Source: Candidatus Omnitrophota bacterium
Lineage (GTDB): Bacteria; Omnitrophota; Gorgyraeia; Gygaellales; Profunditerraquicolaceae
Assembly: GCA_016867115.1 (NCBI GenBank)
Contig: VGKG01000014.1
Span: forward strand, 1-33,201
Direction: 5' to 3'
DNA length: 33,201 bases
Part shown: positions 1 through 7,284 of the stretch, piece by piece
Numbering within the stretch: position 1 is the stretch's first letter
Layout: each line of letters starts with the position of its first letter
The notes under the pieces: model-generated
What the model was told of the DNA's origin: nothing
Seen by the model: the letters and a program-made list of their open reading frames with translations, nothing else
Database searches by the model: none
Made by a program: the position numbers and the translations under genes

Positions 1-262
1 AACGGTAATCTATAGGCACGGGCCTGGCTGCGCCGAAGACGAACTGACCGCGCGTAGAGATAAAGAGCATAAGCGGCACCAGGAAAGTCCAGACCGGGTC
101 GATGTGCGCCAGGGGGTTAAGGGTGAGCCGGCCCGAATATTTCGCAGTCTGGTCGCCGAGCTTATAAGCTACATAGGCATGTGAGAACTCATGCACGCTC
201 ATCGCGATGATGAGCATGGCGAATGATATCAGAAAGGCAAAGATCAGGCCGATGAGAGGCAA
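1..262 (-). CDS. Site-2 protease family (M50) membrane metalloprotease, N-terminal part
   Basis: The gene runs off the left edge, leaving about 87 codons. The visible start is hydrophobic and carries the zinc-protease signature HEFSH (about residues 24-28, HExxH) inside the first membrane segment. It is followed by the family motif NPLAHIDP and another hydrophobic stretch. This matches the short site-2 protease-like M50 family, integral membrane proteins that cut substrates within or near the membrane; the substrate cannot be told from sequence. I chose a TTG start at 262 because it lies just after the stop of the SH3 gene (264) and a G-rich stretch precedes it. Internal ATGs at residues 16 and 21 would cut into the first membrane helix. 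The rest of the protein, including the last metal ligand, is outside the window. Confidence 0.85.
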   Translation of the reverse strand, partial: MPLIGLIFAFLISFAMLIIAMSVHEFSHAYVAYKLGDQTAKYSGRLTLNPLAHIDPVWTFLVPLMLFISTRGQFVFGAARPVPIDYR

Positions 263-263
263 T

Positions 264-812
264 TTATCTTGCCCCCTTCTTCTTGGGTTTAGGCTCGGTT
301 TCGCCTGGCGGCACGGCCTTTTTTACAAACTTCTTGTTCAGCCAGCCGAAAGCCTTATCCGTGGGTTCGATCCTGTACCATCCCTCTTCTTCCGCGACGA
401 CCTTTACCGGCTCATCCTTATACGCCATGCCTAGTATAGGCGCGGATTCGCCGGGGCCGAGCCGGATGTTCACCCGGTCATTCAGGAGCTTTGCGCTGCT
501 GCAGAGCTCCTCTTTTTTGGGGGCTTCTTTCTTTTGCCTGGGGTCCGGGGCAGCAGGAGCGATACATTCCACGAAACTCTTCTTGATGTAGGCGGGAGCT
601 TTTTTGGGGAGTTTTATCCTGTACCAGTCGTGCGCCTCAAGCACTACTTCCACCTGTTCGCCCTTATCCAGGGCGCAGATCACAGGCGCGGTCACCCTTG
701 AGTCAGCGCGCACATTTATGTCCGGGGAGGTGATTTCGCCGGTGAATATCACTGTCTCTTGTGCCAGGGCCTGGCTAAAGACAGCCAGGAGGATAGCGAG
801 TGCAAGTCGCAT
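264..812 (-). CDS. Secreted protein with two bacterial SH3 domains
   Basis: A 182-residue protein with a classic signal peptide (about residues 1-18, ending ALAQ) followed by two bacterial SH3-like repeats, about residues 22-85 and 103-166. Each has the INVRADS/VNIRLGPGES type strand, a central DWYRI/GWYRI motif and a closing IKKSFV/LNKKFV motif. The linker and the C-terminus are rich in Lys and Pro. Such domains usually bind cell-wall peptides or proteins in the periplasm, often beside peptidoglycan enzymes. No catalytic domain is present. The ATG at 812 follows the small basic protein gene by two bases and lies only one base from the M50 gene downstream, so the three are probably co-transcribed. 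The ligand is unknown. Confidence 0.8.
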   Translation of the reverse strand: MRLALAILLAVFSQALAQETVIFTGEITSPDINVRADSRVTAPVICALDKGEQVEVVLEAHDWYRIKLPKKAPAYIKKSFVECIAPAAPDPRQKKEAPKKEELCSSAKLLNDRVNIRLGPGESAPILGMAYKDEPVKVVAEEEGWYRIEPTDKAFGWLNKKFVKKAVPPGETEPKPKKKGAR

Positions 813-814
813 GA

Positions 815-1105
815 TTATTTCTTCTCGGCAGGCTTACCGGCTGCGGGCTTGGCGCCGGAGGCTTCCTTGGTTTCGGCAGCAGGGGCGGCTGCGGCGCCTT
901 CTGCGGCGGCAGCTTCAGGGGCTTTTTCTACCTTTTCCTTCTTGATCTTGATGCGGATAGTCTTGATCTTGGGCAGCCCGAATACGGGGTCCCCTTCTTT
1001 CCACTTGCCCTTATCAGCCATCTGCCTTAAGCGTTCGGCGCGTTTTAAGACCGATCTTTGTTTTTTATCTTTTTCGGAAATCTTCAGTGACGGATGAATT
1101 GTCAT
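815..1105 (-). CDS. Small basic protein of the PVC-associated type, with Ala/Lys/Pro-rich tail
   Basis: A 96-residue, strongly basic protein. The first 58 residues (HPSLKIS, then KKQRSVLKRAERLRQM, KGKWKEGD and FGLPKIK) resemble a short 'small basic protein' family described mainly from Chlamydiae and Verrucomicrobia. I recognise it from memory of that family, so this is a moderate call. Residues about 59-96 are a low-complexity Ala/Lys/Glu/Pro extension that the usual roughly 50-60-residue members lack. Its function is unknown; the basic N-terminal part could bind nucleic acid or ribosomes. An AGGAGG that forms the last codons of the SPOR gene lies 11 bases upstream of the ATG, so translation is probably coupled. 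Confidence 0.65.
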   Translation of the reverse strand: MTIHPSLKISEKDKKQRSVLKRAERLRQMADKGKWKEGDPVFGLPKIKTIRIKIKKEKVEKAPEAAAAEGAAAAPAAETKEASGAKPAAGKPAEKK

Positions 1106-1109
1106 ATCT

Positions 1110-1673
1110 CTAGAGCCTCCTTACGGTACAATCCTTATACCTTTTCTTAAGCTGCAGCAGCAGGATCTCTGCATCTTTTTTCTGATTAAAATTGCCCACG
1201 CACAATATGATCCAATTCCCTTTAGGGAGGATCAGGGGCGATAAGCCTTTTTTACGTAATTCCTGCGCTTCTTTCTGGGCAGAGGAGTGCTTCTTATAGC
1301 TGGCTAATTGAATAGTATAGGCGTTTTGCGTCAACTCCTGGGTCAGTTTAGTCTGGGCCTGCGGTTTCTGTTCCCGGATGATCACTACCGGAGCCTGCGG
1401 GGTCACCTCAGCAGGCGCGGGCGCAACCGGCACCGTCTGAGGCTCCTGTCTGACCGCCTGGATAGCCGCGTTATCCGGCCGCAGGTTTTTTCCTCTTTCG
1501 ACGCCGAGGGTGAAAGAAATGATGCTTACCAGCGCGATGCCCAGCAGGAAGAGGATCCTTTTTTCATAGCCGCGAAAACGCCGCAAAAAAGGGCTTGAAT
1601 CGCGGCGCCTGAACTGCACCGGCTCCCCTGTCTTTGAGAATAATTCAAGCTGGCTGTTTTCCGGCCTTTCCAT
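1110..1673 (-). CDS. SPOR-domain membrane protein
   Basis: A bitopic membrane protein of about 187 residues. It has a basic cytoplasmic N-terminus (RRRDSSPFLRRFRGYEKR), one transmembrane helix at about residues 40-58, a Pro/Ala/Gln-rich periplasmic linker, and a C-terminal SPOR domain at about 115-187. SPOR markers are AYTIQLASY, the Ala-rich helix after it and the WIILCVGNF strand. SPOR domains bind glycan strands stripped of peptide stems at division sites, so a role in cell division or wall remodelling is likely (family knowledge). I prefer the ATG at 1673; a TTG two codons upstream (1679) sits nearer to the AGAGGA and is possible. The gene follows a GAF/HD-GYP gene with a 20-base gap. Confidence 0.82.
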   Translation of the reverse strand: MERPENSQLELFSKTGEPVQFRRRDSSPFLRRFRGYEKRILFLLGIALVSIISFTLGVERGKNLRPDNAAIQAVRQEPQTVPVAPAPAEVTPQAPVVIIREQKPQAQTKLTQELTQNAYTIQLASYKKHSSAQKEAQELRKKGLSPLILPKGNWIILCVGNFNQKKDAEILLLQLKKRYKDCTVRRL

Positions 1674-1693
1674 AATCAAATATTATATATCCT

Positions 1694-2758
1694 CTATTCT
1701 GCCTCTTTCAAGTAATTTTTTGAGTTTATCCTCTTCACTACTTTCAGGAACGCCTCTACCACTTTCGGGTCGAATTGCGAACCGCTCTTCTTTTTTATCT
1801 CCCTGATCGCCGAAGCGATATCCATCCTTTCGCGGTACGGCCGGCCGTAGACCATCGCCTCGAAGGCGTCAGCCACAGCCATGATGCGCGCCCCCAGCGG
1901 GATCTGACCTTTTTTCAGCCTCGACGGGTAGCCGGTGCCGTTGTATTTCTCATGATGGTGCATGATTATGGGTATGGCCGGCCGCAGTATCTGCAGGGGC
2001 CTTAAGATCTCGGCACCCTTGACCGGATGTTTTTTGATGATGTCGAACTCCTGAGGAGTGAGCTTCTTGGTCTTGGTGAGTATTTCCGGAGGGATATCGG
2101 CTTTCCCTGCATCGTGCAGGAGGCTGGCGTATTTCAAGCTTTCAATCTGTTTCTCGTTCAGGTGCATCTCAACGCCCAGGGCACTCACCAGGCGGCTGAA
2201 ATACGGGGAATGGGTGTATTCCTGGGGCACGCGCGTATCCAGGAGCGTCACCAGCGACTTGATGCTTCCCAGCACTATCCTCTGCTGTTCTTCGTAGAGC
2301 TGCAGGTTTTTTATGCCGATCATCGCTTCTTCAATGATAGTCATGAGCATCTCCTGGTCGGAGCTGTCAAAGGCAGGGGCAGCTTTATGGCGCTTGATGA
2401 TGAGCAGGCCCATGACGTCTTCGCAGATGAGCGGGACACCCAGCATATGATTCTGGCGGATGGAGCCCGTGCTTTTGAGGATCCTTCTCTCTTCCCTGTT
2501 TGAAAGGCTCTGCCTGTGGTCGATGACGTGTTTTTTCTTTCCGCTTATAATGCACTTCAGGACCGAATATTTCTTTGTGTTATCAAGCAGCAGGATAAGG
2601 CAGAAGTGGGCGCGGAAGATCTGGCAGATGAGGCGGGAGAGGCGGCTGACCAGTTCCTTGAGCTCATAAGTGGAGTTCACCAGCCGGAAGATGCTGTGTG
2701 CCGATGAGATCAGGAACTTATACTTTTTCGTAGGGGTTAAATAGCTTTTTGTATTCAT
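1694..2758 (-). CDS. GAF plus HD-GYP domain protein (putative cyclic-di-GMP phosphodiesterase)
   Basis: A 354-residue protein with a GAF-like sensor region (about 25-155) and an HD-GYP domain (about 165-340). The HD pair is at 215-216 in LLHDAGKADIP. The second signature reads HHEKYNGTGYP at about 268-278, with Asn in place of the usual Asp of HHExxDGxGYP, so activity may be altered. HD-GYP proteins hydrolyse cyclic-di-GMP to GMP or pGpG in the cytoplasm. No transmembrane segment is seen. The ATG at 2758 overlaps the end of the dGTPase gene by 41 bases and lacks a strong ribosome site. A later start is possible, but no ATG occurs before the GAF region. A second GAF/HD-GYP gene lies at 26526-27692. 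Confidence 0.83.
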   Translation of the reverse strand: MNTKSYLTPTKKYKFLISSAHSIFRLVNSTYELKELVSRLSRLICQIFRAHFCLILLLDNTKKYSVLKCIISGKKKHVIDHRQSLSNREERRILKSTGSIRQNHMLGVPLICEDVMGLLIIKRHKAAPAFDSSDQEMLMTIIEEAMIGIKNLQLYEEQQRIVLGSIKSLVTLLDTRVPQEYTHSPYFSRLVSALGVEMHLNEKQIESLKYASLLHDAGKADIPPEILTKTKKLTPQEFDIIKKHPVKGAEILRPLQILRPAIPIIMHHHEKYNGTGYPSRLKKGQIPLGARIMAVADAFEAMVYGRPYRERMDIASAIREIKKKSGSQFDPKVVEAFLKVVKRINSKNYLKEAE

Positions 2759-3872
2759 CTAGGCAATACCTGTCTGTCATTCCGGCGATGTAGTCGGTGA
2801 TTACGCGATGCACCCCGTCTTGGGATATCCTGTCTTGAGTTTCATCGGGCAGCTGCCCGGGATTGGTGACGTATTCCCTGAAGAGTTCCTGGATGAAGCG
2901 CTTGGCCTTGACGCTCATGCGCACCACGCGGTAGTGCCGGTAGAGCCGCCGGGAAAGGAATGACCTTAAAGGTTTTCTTAATTTTAGCATATCGGGGCTG
3001 AAAGACACGACCTTTTTATCCAGTTTTTTTACTTCTTCCGCCGAGCCCAGTCTGAGCTTCTTTATCTTCTCCTCTGTCTCTTCTATGAGGTCTGTGACCT
3101 GCAGATTGATCAGCGACCGGATGATCAGGTATTTCTTCAGGTTCGGGTTAAGCGCGGCGTTGCCTTTTGCTATATTCCTGGTGATATTCTTCCAGATGGA
3201 GAGCCCTTCAAGATCCGCCTCCTTTATCAGGCTGCTGGTCAGGCCGTCGTCAAGGTCGTGATTGTCGTAGGCGATCTCGTCGGCAATATCCACTACCTGC
3301 GTCTCAAGGGTGGGCATTTCTTGGGGTGCCAGGCCCTTGACTTTGACTGAGATATCGTAGGCAGACGAGTGCTTTACGATGCCCTCCCTGACCTCCCAGC
3401 TCAGATTCAGGCCGGGAAAGTCGGGGTATCTTTCTTCGAGGTAATCCACGACCCTCAGGCCTTGAAGGTTATGGTTGAATCCGCCGTAGCGGGCCATCAA
3501 TTCATTGAGCGCGTCTTCCCCGGAATGGCCGAAGGGGGTGTGCCCCAGGTCATGGGCGAGGGCGATCGCCTCGGTCAGGTCGGCGTTGAGCCTCAGGCTT
3601 GTGGCGATGGTCCGGGCGATCTGGGCGACTTCGATGGTATGCGTCAGGCGCGTGCGGAAGTAATCGCCTTCATGGTTGACAAAGACCTGGGTCTTATATT
3701 CCAGCCTCCTGAAGGCTGCCGAGTGCACGATCCGGTCCCGGTCGCGCTGGTATGCCGAACGGTAGGGATGCTCGGGCTCTTTGTGCACCCTGCCCCGGCT
3801 CTCGGAACTCTTCATGGCATAGGGGGCAAGGACCGTCTCTTCAAGTTTTCTGTTCTGTTTCCGGTCTAGCAT
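2718..3872 (-). CDS. dgt: Deoxyguanosinetriphosphate triphosphohydrolase-like protein
   Basis: A 384-residue HD-superfamily protein of the dGTPase-like type. The metal-binding set is visible: H78 in TRLTHTIEV, H107-D108 in ALAHDLGHTPFGH, and the later Asp in VVDIADEIAYDNHD. The N-terminal motif YRSAYQRDRDRIVHSAAFRRL is typical of the family. The enzyme removes triphosphate from dNTPs to control deoxynucleotide pools. The short (about 330-390 residue) forms such as this are often annotated only as dGTPase-like because substrate range varies. The ATG at 3872 overlaps the HIT gene end by seven bases, with an AAAGG upstream. Confidence 0.93.
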   Translation of the reverse strand: MLDRKQNRKLEETVLAPYAMKSSESRGRVHKEPEHPYRSAYQRDRDRIVHSAAFRRLEYKTQVFVNHEGDYFRTRLTHTIEVAQIARTIATSLRLNADLTEAIALAHDLGHTPFGHSGEDALNELMARYGGFNHNLQGLRVVDYLEERYPDFPGLNLSWEVREGIVKHSSAYDISVKVKGLAPQEMPTLETQVVDIADEIAYDNHDLDDGLTSSLIKEADLEGLSIWKNITRNIAKGNAALNPNLKKYLIIRSLINLQVTDLIEETEEKIKKLRLGSAEEVKKLDKKVVSFSPDMLKLRKPLRSFLSRRLYRHYRVVRMSVKAKRFIQELFREYVTNPGQLPDETQDRISQDGVHRVITDYIAGMTDRYCLDEYKKLFNPYEKV

Positions 3873-4330
3873 CTTTTCAGCCTTTTATAAAGCTCAGCCA
3901 GCGATTGCGAGATGATCTTCGTATTGTATATCGCGGGCATGAAGTTCGTATCTTGCCTCCAGCGCGGGACGATGTGTATGTGCAGGTGCCCGGTGATCCC
4001 CGCGCCCGCCTGGCTGCCCAGGTTGACGCCGATATTAAAGCCGTGTGGTTTCAGGGCCTTGCTCAGGCCCCGCTTTACTCTTTGTACGGTTTTGAGCAGG
4101 TCCAGAAGCTGGGCGTCTTTTAATCCGGAAAAGTCTTTCACGTGCTTAAGTGGCGAGACCATGACGTGGCCGTTATTATAAGGAAAGATATTCAGAATGG
4201 CCATAGAGTGCCTCGATTTCAGGATACAGAAGTTTTTTACGGGCTCTTTTTTCGCCCGGCAAAAGATGCACCCCTTAAGCTTTGCGGCTTTGAGGTATTT
4301 TATTCTCCAGGGCGCCCAGAGTTTATCCAT
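3866..4330 (-). CDS. HIT-family nucleotide hydrolase/transferase
   Basis: A 154-residue histidine-triad protein. The triad is HLHIHIVPRW, with H115, H117 and H119. It begins MDKLWAPWRIKYL and has CIFC (C21, C24), a layout common in the Ap4A phosphorylase-like bacterial HIT branch, in which a Cys pair helps bind zinc. Conserved FPYNNGHVMVSP and a GVNLGSQAGAGITGH segment agree. These cytoplasmic enzymes cleave nucleoside phosphoramidates or dinucleoside polyphosphates; the exact substrate is not resolvable. The ATG lies one base after the stop of the phosphoesterase gene. It sits between the phosphoesterase and the dGTPase-like gene, a plausible nucleotide-housekeeping group. Confidence 0.9.
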   Translation of the reverse strand: MDKLWAPWRIKYLKAAKLKGCIFCRAKKEPVKNFCILKSRHSMAILNIFPYNNGHVMVSPLKHVKDFSGLKDAQLLDLLKTVQRVKRGLSKALKPHGFNIGVNLGSQAGAGITGHLHIHIVPRWRQDTNFMPAIYNTKIISQSLAELYKRLKRC

Positions 4331-4331
4331 C

Positions 4332-4820
4332 TTAGATCCTGATTATCCTTGCCTCTATTTTATCATTAATCTCGATTATTCCATAGGAATTATACCGGGC
4401 AAAGACCTTATCCGTGGGGCTTCCCGGATTAAAGAAGAGGATGCCGTTCTTCTCTTCGTTACACGGCGAGTGCGAATGCCCGAAAATGATCAGGTCTAAC
4501 TTTTCGTCTTTAAAGGCTTCGGCCAGGGTTTCGGTCAGGTTGGCGGGCGCGCCAAAGCCGTGCATGAGCCCGATGCGGTGCCTGCCGACGGTGAAGACCT
4601 CTTTTTCGGGAAGGTTTTTTCTTACCTCGTAGGAATCCATATTGCCGCGCACCGCCTTTACGTTCTTGCAGACGGATCTGAGCTTCTCAAGCACCGCCAG
4701 ATCCACAAGGTCCCCCGCGTGCACGATCATGTCCACTCCCTTAAAGTCCTCAAGGATCTTTTTCGGGATGGCCTCGGCTGCGTTAGGGATATGGGTATCC
4801 GAGATCACTCCGATCTTCAT
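4332..4820 (-). CDS. YfcE-type metallophosphoesterase
   Basis: A compact calcineurin-like phosphoesterase of 162 residues. All metal-site blocks are present in order: SDTH (D8, H10), HAGD (34-37), RGNMD (58-62), a late MHG and GHSH. This is the YfcE/MJ0936 branch of small phosphodiesterases, which act on phosphodiester model substrates in vitro; the natural substrate is unknown. I start at the ATG at 4820, whose ATGA overlaps the stop of the upstream ATPase gene, because homologues begin MKIGVISDTH. The ATG at 4832 would add four residues. The HIT gene follows one base after the stop. Confidence 0.92.
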   Translation of the reverse strand: MKIGVISDTHIPNAAEAIPKKILEDFKGVDMIVHAGDLVDLAVLEKLRSVCKNVKAVRGNMDSYEVRKNLPEKEVFTVGRHRIGLMHGFGAPANLTETLAEAFKDEKLDLIIFGHSHSPCNEEKNGILFFNPGSPTDKVFARYNSYGIIEINDKIEARIIRI

Positions 4821-6406
4821 GCTATCACCCACGGTTTGGAATAGAGGTCAAGCATCTGGTTCAGGGAGTTCACATCCCATGTCCAGATGCGCTCCTCCAT
4901 CGCCCTCAGGCGAGTATTTGCGTCGACGTCGCCGAGGGTGACGATGATCTTTCTCTGCAGCTTATGCCGGTATTTTTTGCATTCCCGGCTGAACTCCGTG
5001 ATATCCGTTTCGGTGAGCATCCCGGGTTTAAAGGCCATGATCCAGAGGCTCTCCCGGGAGCGGCAGATCAGCCCTTCTTTTATCGCGCGATTTGAGAACT
5101 CAAGCGGCTTTATTTCGCGGAAGTGGCTGAGGCGCACCCTCTTCTTTTCTATCTGGACAGTCTCATCCTCGAAGAGGCGCAGCAGCTCGGTTATCCTCTG
5201 GGGGATGCTTTTGTTGGCGCTCAGGTAGAACTCCTGCATCAGTGAATCTATCTTGCCGCGGAAAGCCGCCTTCTGATGCCTGGCGTCGAAGGTAAGCGAA
5301 AAGAGCTTCCCCTGGTAGACGAACCTTAGCCAGAAACCGAGGACCCGGTCGTTGATCTTAAGGAAGTCGCCGCTACGCGTCAGGACGTCAGATTCAAGGA
5401 GACGGTTTATCCCGGGCGTGAGTTCTTTTCCGGTCTTTTTGAGGATCGAAGACAATTCTTTTAGTTTATTCCTGCCGCTTGCGATCAGGTAAAGTATGGA
5501 GGTGTATTCGCCGCTGCCCTTTGCGCCGGAGAATTGCCTGATAAAGTTCGAGAAGCGCTGATTCAGCATCCCGGAGGCGTCAAAGAGGAGCCTCTCGAGT
5601 ATTTCGGCGAGGTCTCCTTTTTCCCGGTGCAGTTCCTCGCAGATGACTTTAAGGTAAAAAGGATTGCCTCCGGTAAAATGCACCAGGAAACTTTTTTCCG
5701 CCGGTTCAAGGGTGAGGCCGTAGAGCTGCCGGTCGAGGTACTCCTCGCTCATCCTTATGCCGAATGGTTCGACATTGACCACCTCGAAATTCCCGAATAA
5801 GAGGCAGAGGTGCTTGCTCAGGATGTTTTTTGCCCTGAACTTCTGGGAACTGACGATGACGTACATGGTGTTCTTCTGGGTGACCAGGAGTTTTGACCAT
5901 TCGCGGTAGAGTCCGCTGATCCCCAGGCCCTCGAGGTTCTGGAACTCGTCTATGATCACCACGCAGAACTTGCCCGTCTCGCTGTTTATGCTGTCGCAGA
6001 GCAAGAGGAGCTGGCTGAAGATATTGTGCTTCTTCATCCTTTTTGCGGCCTGCAGGATAAGCCTGATCTTCTGGACCGTCCGGGGGATGTACTTCTCGGA
6101 TTTCCGGATAAGAAAATCCAGGTCTTCTTTCAGTTCCTGCGAACTGTTGATGAGGAAATTGTAGAGCAGGATGGCGATAAATCTGCGGCTGAACTCCTGC
6201 GGCGATTCGGGCCTGGCCTCCAGATACAGCATCAGGTAGTTGTTATCATGGAACTTTTCCAGGAAATCAAAGATGAGCGAGGTCTTGCCGGCCATCTCGT
6301 CTCCGATGATGGCCAGGTTCTGGCGGTAGCCGTCCTTGAGGCCCCTGGCCCGCTTGATCAGCGTGTCGACGTATTCTTTGCGCCCGAAGATCTCTTCTCT
6401 GTTCAT
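4817..6406 (-). CDS. Archaeal-type P-loop ATPase with winged-helix-like and C-terminal domains
   Basis: A 529-residue STAND-like ATPase. Walker A is GDEMAGKTS (35-43) after a leading FGRKEYVDTL, and Walker B is CVVIIDEFQ (D153, E154). A GGNPFYLKVICEE motif follows at about 246, then a winged-helix-like region (about 300-355), the motif GFWLRFVYQ at about 357, and a C-terminal region of about 150 residues. This order matches the 'archaeal ATPase' family with a DUF234-like C-terminus, common in archaea and patchy in bacteria. The function is unknown; some relatives are discussed as mobile or toxin-like, but nothing here shows that. It overlaps the genes on both sides by four bases (ATGA), so it is embedded in the operon rather than a recent insertion. 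Confidence 0.78.
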   Translation of the reverse strand: MNREEIFGRKEYVDTLIKRARGLKDGYRQNLAIIGDEMAGKTSLIFDFLEKFHDNNYLMLYLEARPESPQEFSRRFIAILLYNFLINSSQELKEDLDFLIRKSEKYIPRTVQKIRLILQAAKRMKKHNIFSQLLLLCDSINSETGKFCVVIIDEFQNLEGLGISGLYREWSKLLVTQKNTMYVIVSSQKFRAKNILSKHLCLLFGNFEVVNVEPFGIRMSEEYLDRQLYGLTLEPAEKSFLVHFTGGNPFYLKVICEELHREKGDLAEILERLLFDASGMLNQRFSNFIRQFSGAKGSGEYTSILYLIASGRNKLKELSSILKKTGKELTPGINRLLESDVLTRSGDFLKINDRVLGFWLRFVYQGKLFSLTFDARHQKAAFRGKIDSLMQEFYLSANKSIPQRITELLRLFEDETVQIEKKRVRLSHFREIKPLEFSNRAIKEGLICRSRESLWIMAFKPGMLTETDITEFSRECKKYRHKLQRKIIVTLGDVDANTRLRAMEERIWTWDVNSLNQMLDLYSKPWVIA

Positions 6407-7086
6407 GGCAGATAATAATAAGGGTTCTGGGGGATGTGGAGCTTTCTTATTTCAAAATGCAGATAAGTGTTCCTGTCGCGGCCGGCAAAACCGGCTTTTG
6501 CGATGATCGCGCCCTTCTGGATCATATCCCCCGGTTTTACAAAGATTTCGCCGCAGCGCGCATATACCGTGGAGAAACCGTCCCCGTGGTCGATGATGAC
6601 GGTCTTCCCGAAGTTTCCGAAATTATCCGCCAGGAAACTCACCCTTCCGCCGCGTGCTGCGACCACATCGGCATTGCTTTCGGGTGCGATATCGAGGCCT
6701 TTGTTTATCATATTGTTTGAAGTCCCGCCGAAACCGGAGACGACCCTTCCCTTAAGGGGCCAGATAAAGTCGTCGTAGAGGCTGGCTACGGGCACGATGC
6801 GCTGGGTCCTGCGGTTCGGGATGAGGATCATCTGGCCGACCTCGATGCTAGAGGTATCGGTGATGCGGTTTATCCTGGCCAGCTCTTCCGGGTTGACATC
6901 GTAGGTCTTGGCTATCCTCCAGAGGGTCTGCCCTTTTTCCACGCGGTGGTATACTCCGGGCAGGTTGGTTACCTGAGGCGTGACTACGGCAGGCATAGTA
7001 GTAACGGGAGAGGTAGCACAGCCGTTTAAAAACAGTAGGCAGTATGCCGTATACAGAATACCGGGGAAAAACTTTAGTTTACGCAT
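6403..7086 (-). CDS. LysM/M23-domain lipoprotein with degenerate LytM site (NlpD/EnvC-like)
   Basis: A 227-residue lipoprotein. The signal peptide ends in a lipobox LNGC (C23). One LysM domain follows (about 46-90: YHRVEKGQTLWRIAKTYDV), and then an M23/LytM domain (about 110-227). The catalytic set is broken: the HxGxD block reads NKGLD (N128 for His, D132 kept), the middle His is R177 (VYAR), and the final HxH reads YLH (Y208, H210 kept). In LytM terms two of the three zinc ligands remain, while one ligand and both catalytic His are lost. NlpD and EnvC have similarly degenerate domains and activate amidases instead of cutting peptidoglycan, so an activator role at the envelope is inferred. 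The ATG at 7086 follows the tRNA. Confidence 0.85.
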   Translation of the reverse strand: MRKLKFFPGILYTAYCLLFLNGCATSPVTTMPAVVTPQVTNLPGVYHRVEKGQTLWRIAKTYDVNPEELARINRITDTSSIEVGQMILIPNRRTQRIVPVASLYDDFIWPLKGRVVSGFGGTSNNMINKGLDIAPESNADVVAARGGRVSFLADNFGNFGKTVIIDHGDGFSTVYARCGEIFVKPGDMIQKGAIIAKAGFAGRDRNTYLHFEIRKLHIPQNPYYYLP

Positions 7087-7111
7087 AATAAATTCGGTAA
7101 AGCAAAATTTA

Positions 7112-7182
7112 AGCGGGCGAAGGGAATTGAACCCTCCTATCCAGCTTGGGAAGCTGGTGTTCTACCGATGAACTACGCCCGC
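7112..7182 (-). tRNA. tRNA-Gly (anticodon CCC)
   Basis: A complete cloverleaf reads on the minus strand. The 7-bp acceptor stem is GCGGGCG/CGCCCGC. The D arm is GTTC/GAAC with loop ATCGGTA, and the anticodon stem CCAGC/GCTGG encloses loop TTCCCAA (anticodon CCC). A 4-base variable loop and a T arm with loop TTCAATT follow. The discriminator is T, normal for bacterial tRNA-Gly. CCA is not encoded (TTAAAT follows), so it must be added after transcription. The gene sits between thiC and the LysM/M23 lipoprotein gene and may be processed from the surrounding transcript. Confidence 0.97.
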
Positions 7183-7230
7183 ACTGATCTTCTTACAAAT
7201 GCAGCGTTCTGCCGCTGTCTTGTCCGGCTA

Positions 7231-7284
7231 GTAATCTCAGGACGGGATCCCGCCCTGGCTTTTATTTGCTTGGCGGGAGATTAC
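7231..7284. other. Structured spacer after thiC (nested inverted repeats)
   Basis: The spacer between thiC and the tRNA holds an 8-base inverted repeat, GTAATCTC at 7231-7238 and GAGATTAC at 7277-7284, which includes the thiC stop codon. Inside it CCCGCC (7249-7254) can pair with GGCGGG (7272-7277), and the alternative palindromic segment at 7239-7256 has CGGGATCCCG at its centre. No T-run follows on the minus strand, so it does not look like an intrinsic terminator. It could be a processing or 3'-end stabilising structure. Confidence 0.4.

Noticed and set aside
4817..6406. The P-loop ATPase as part of a defence or mobile element
   Set aside because: No nuclease, toxin, integrase or repeats accompany it, and the four-base overlaps with ordinary genes argue for a settled operon member.
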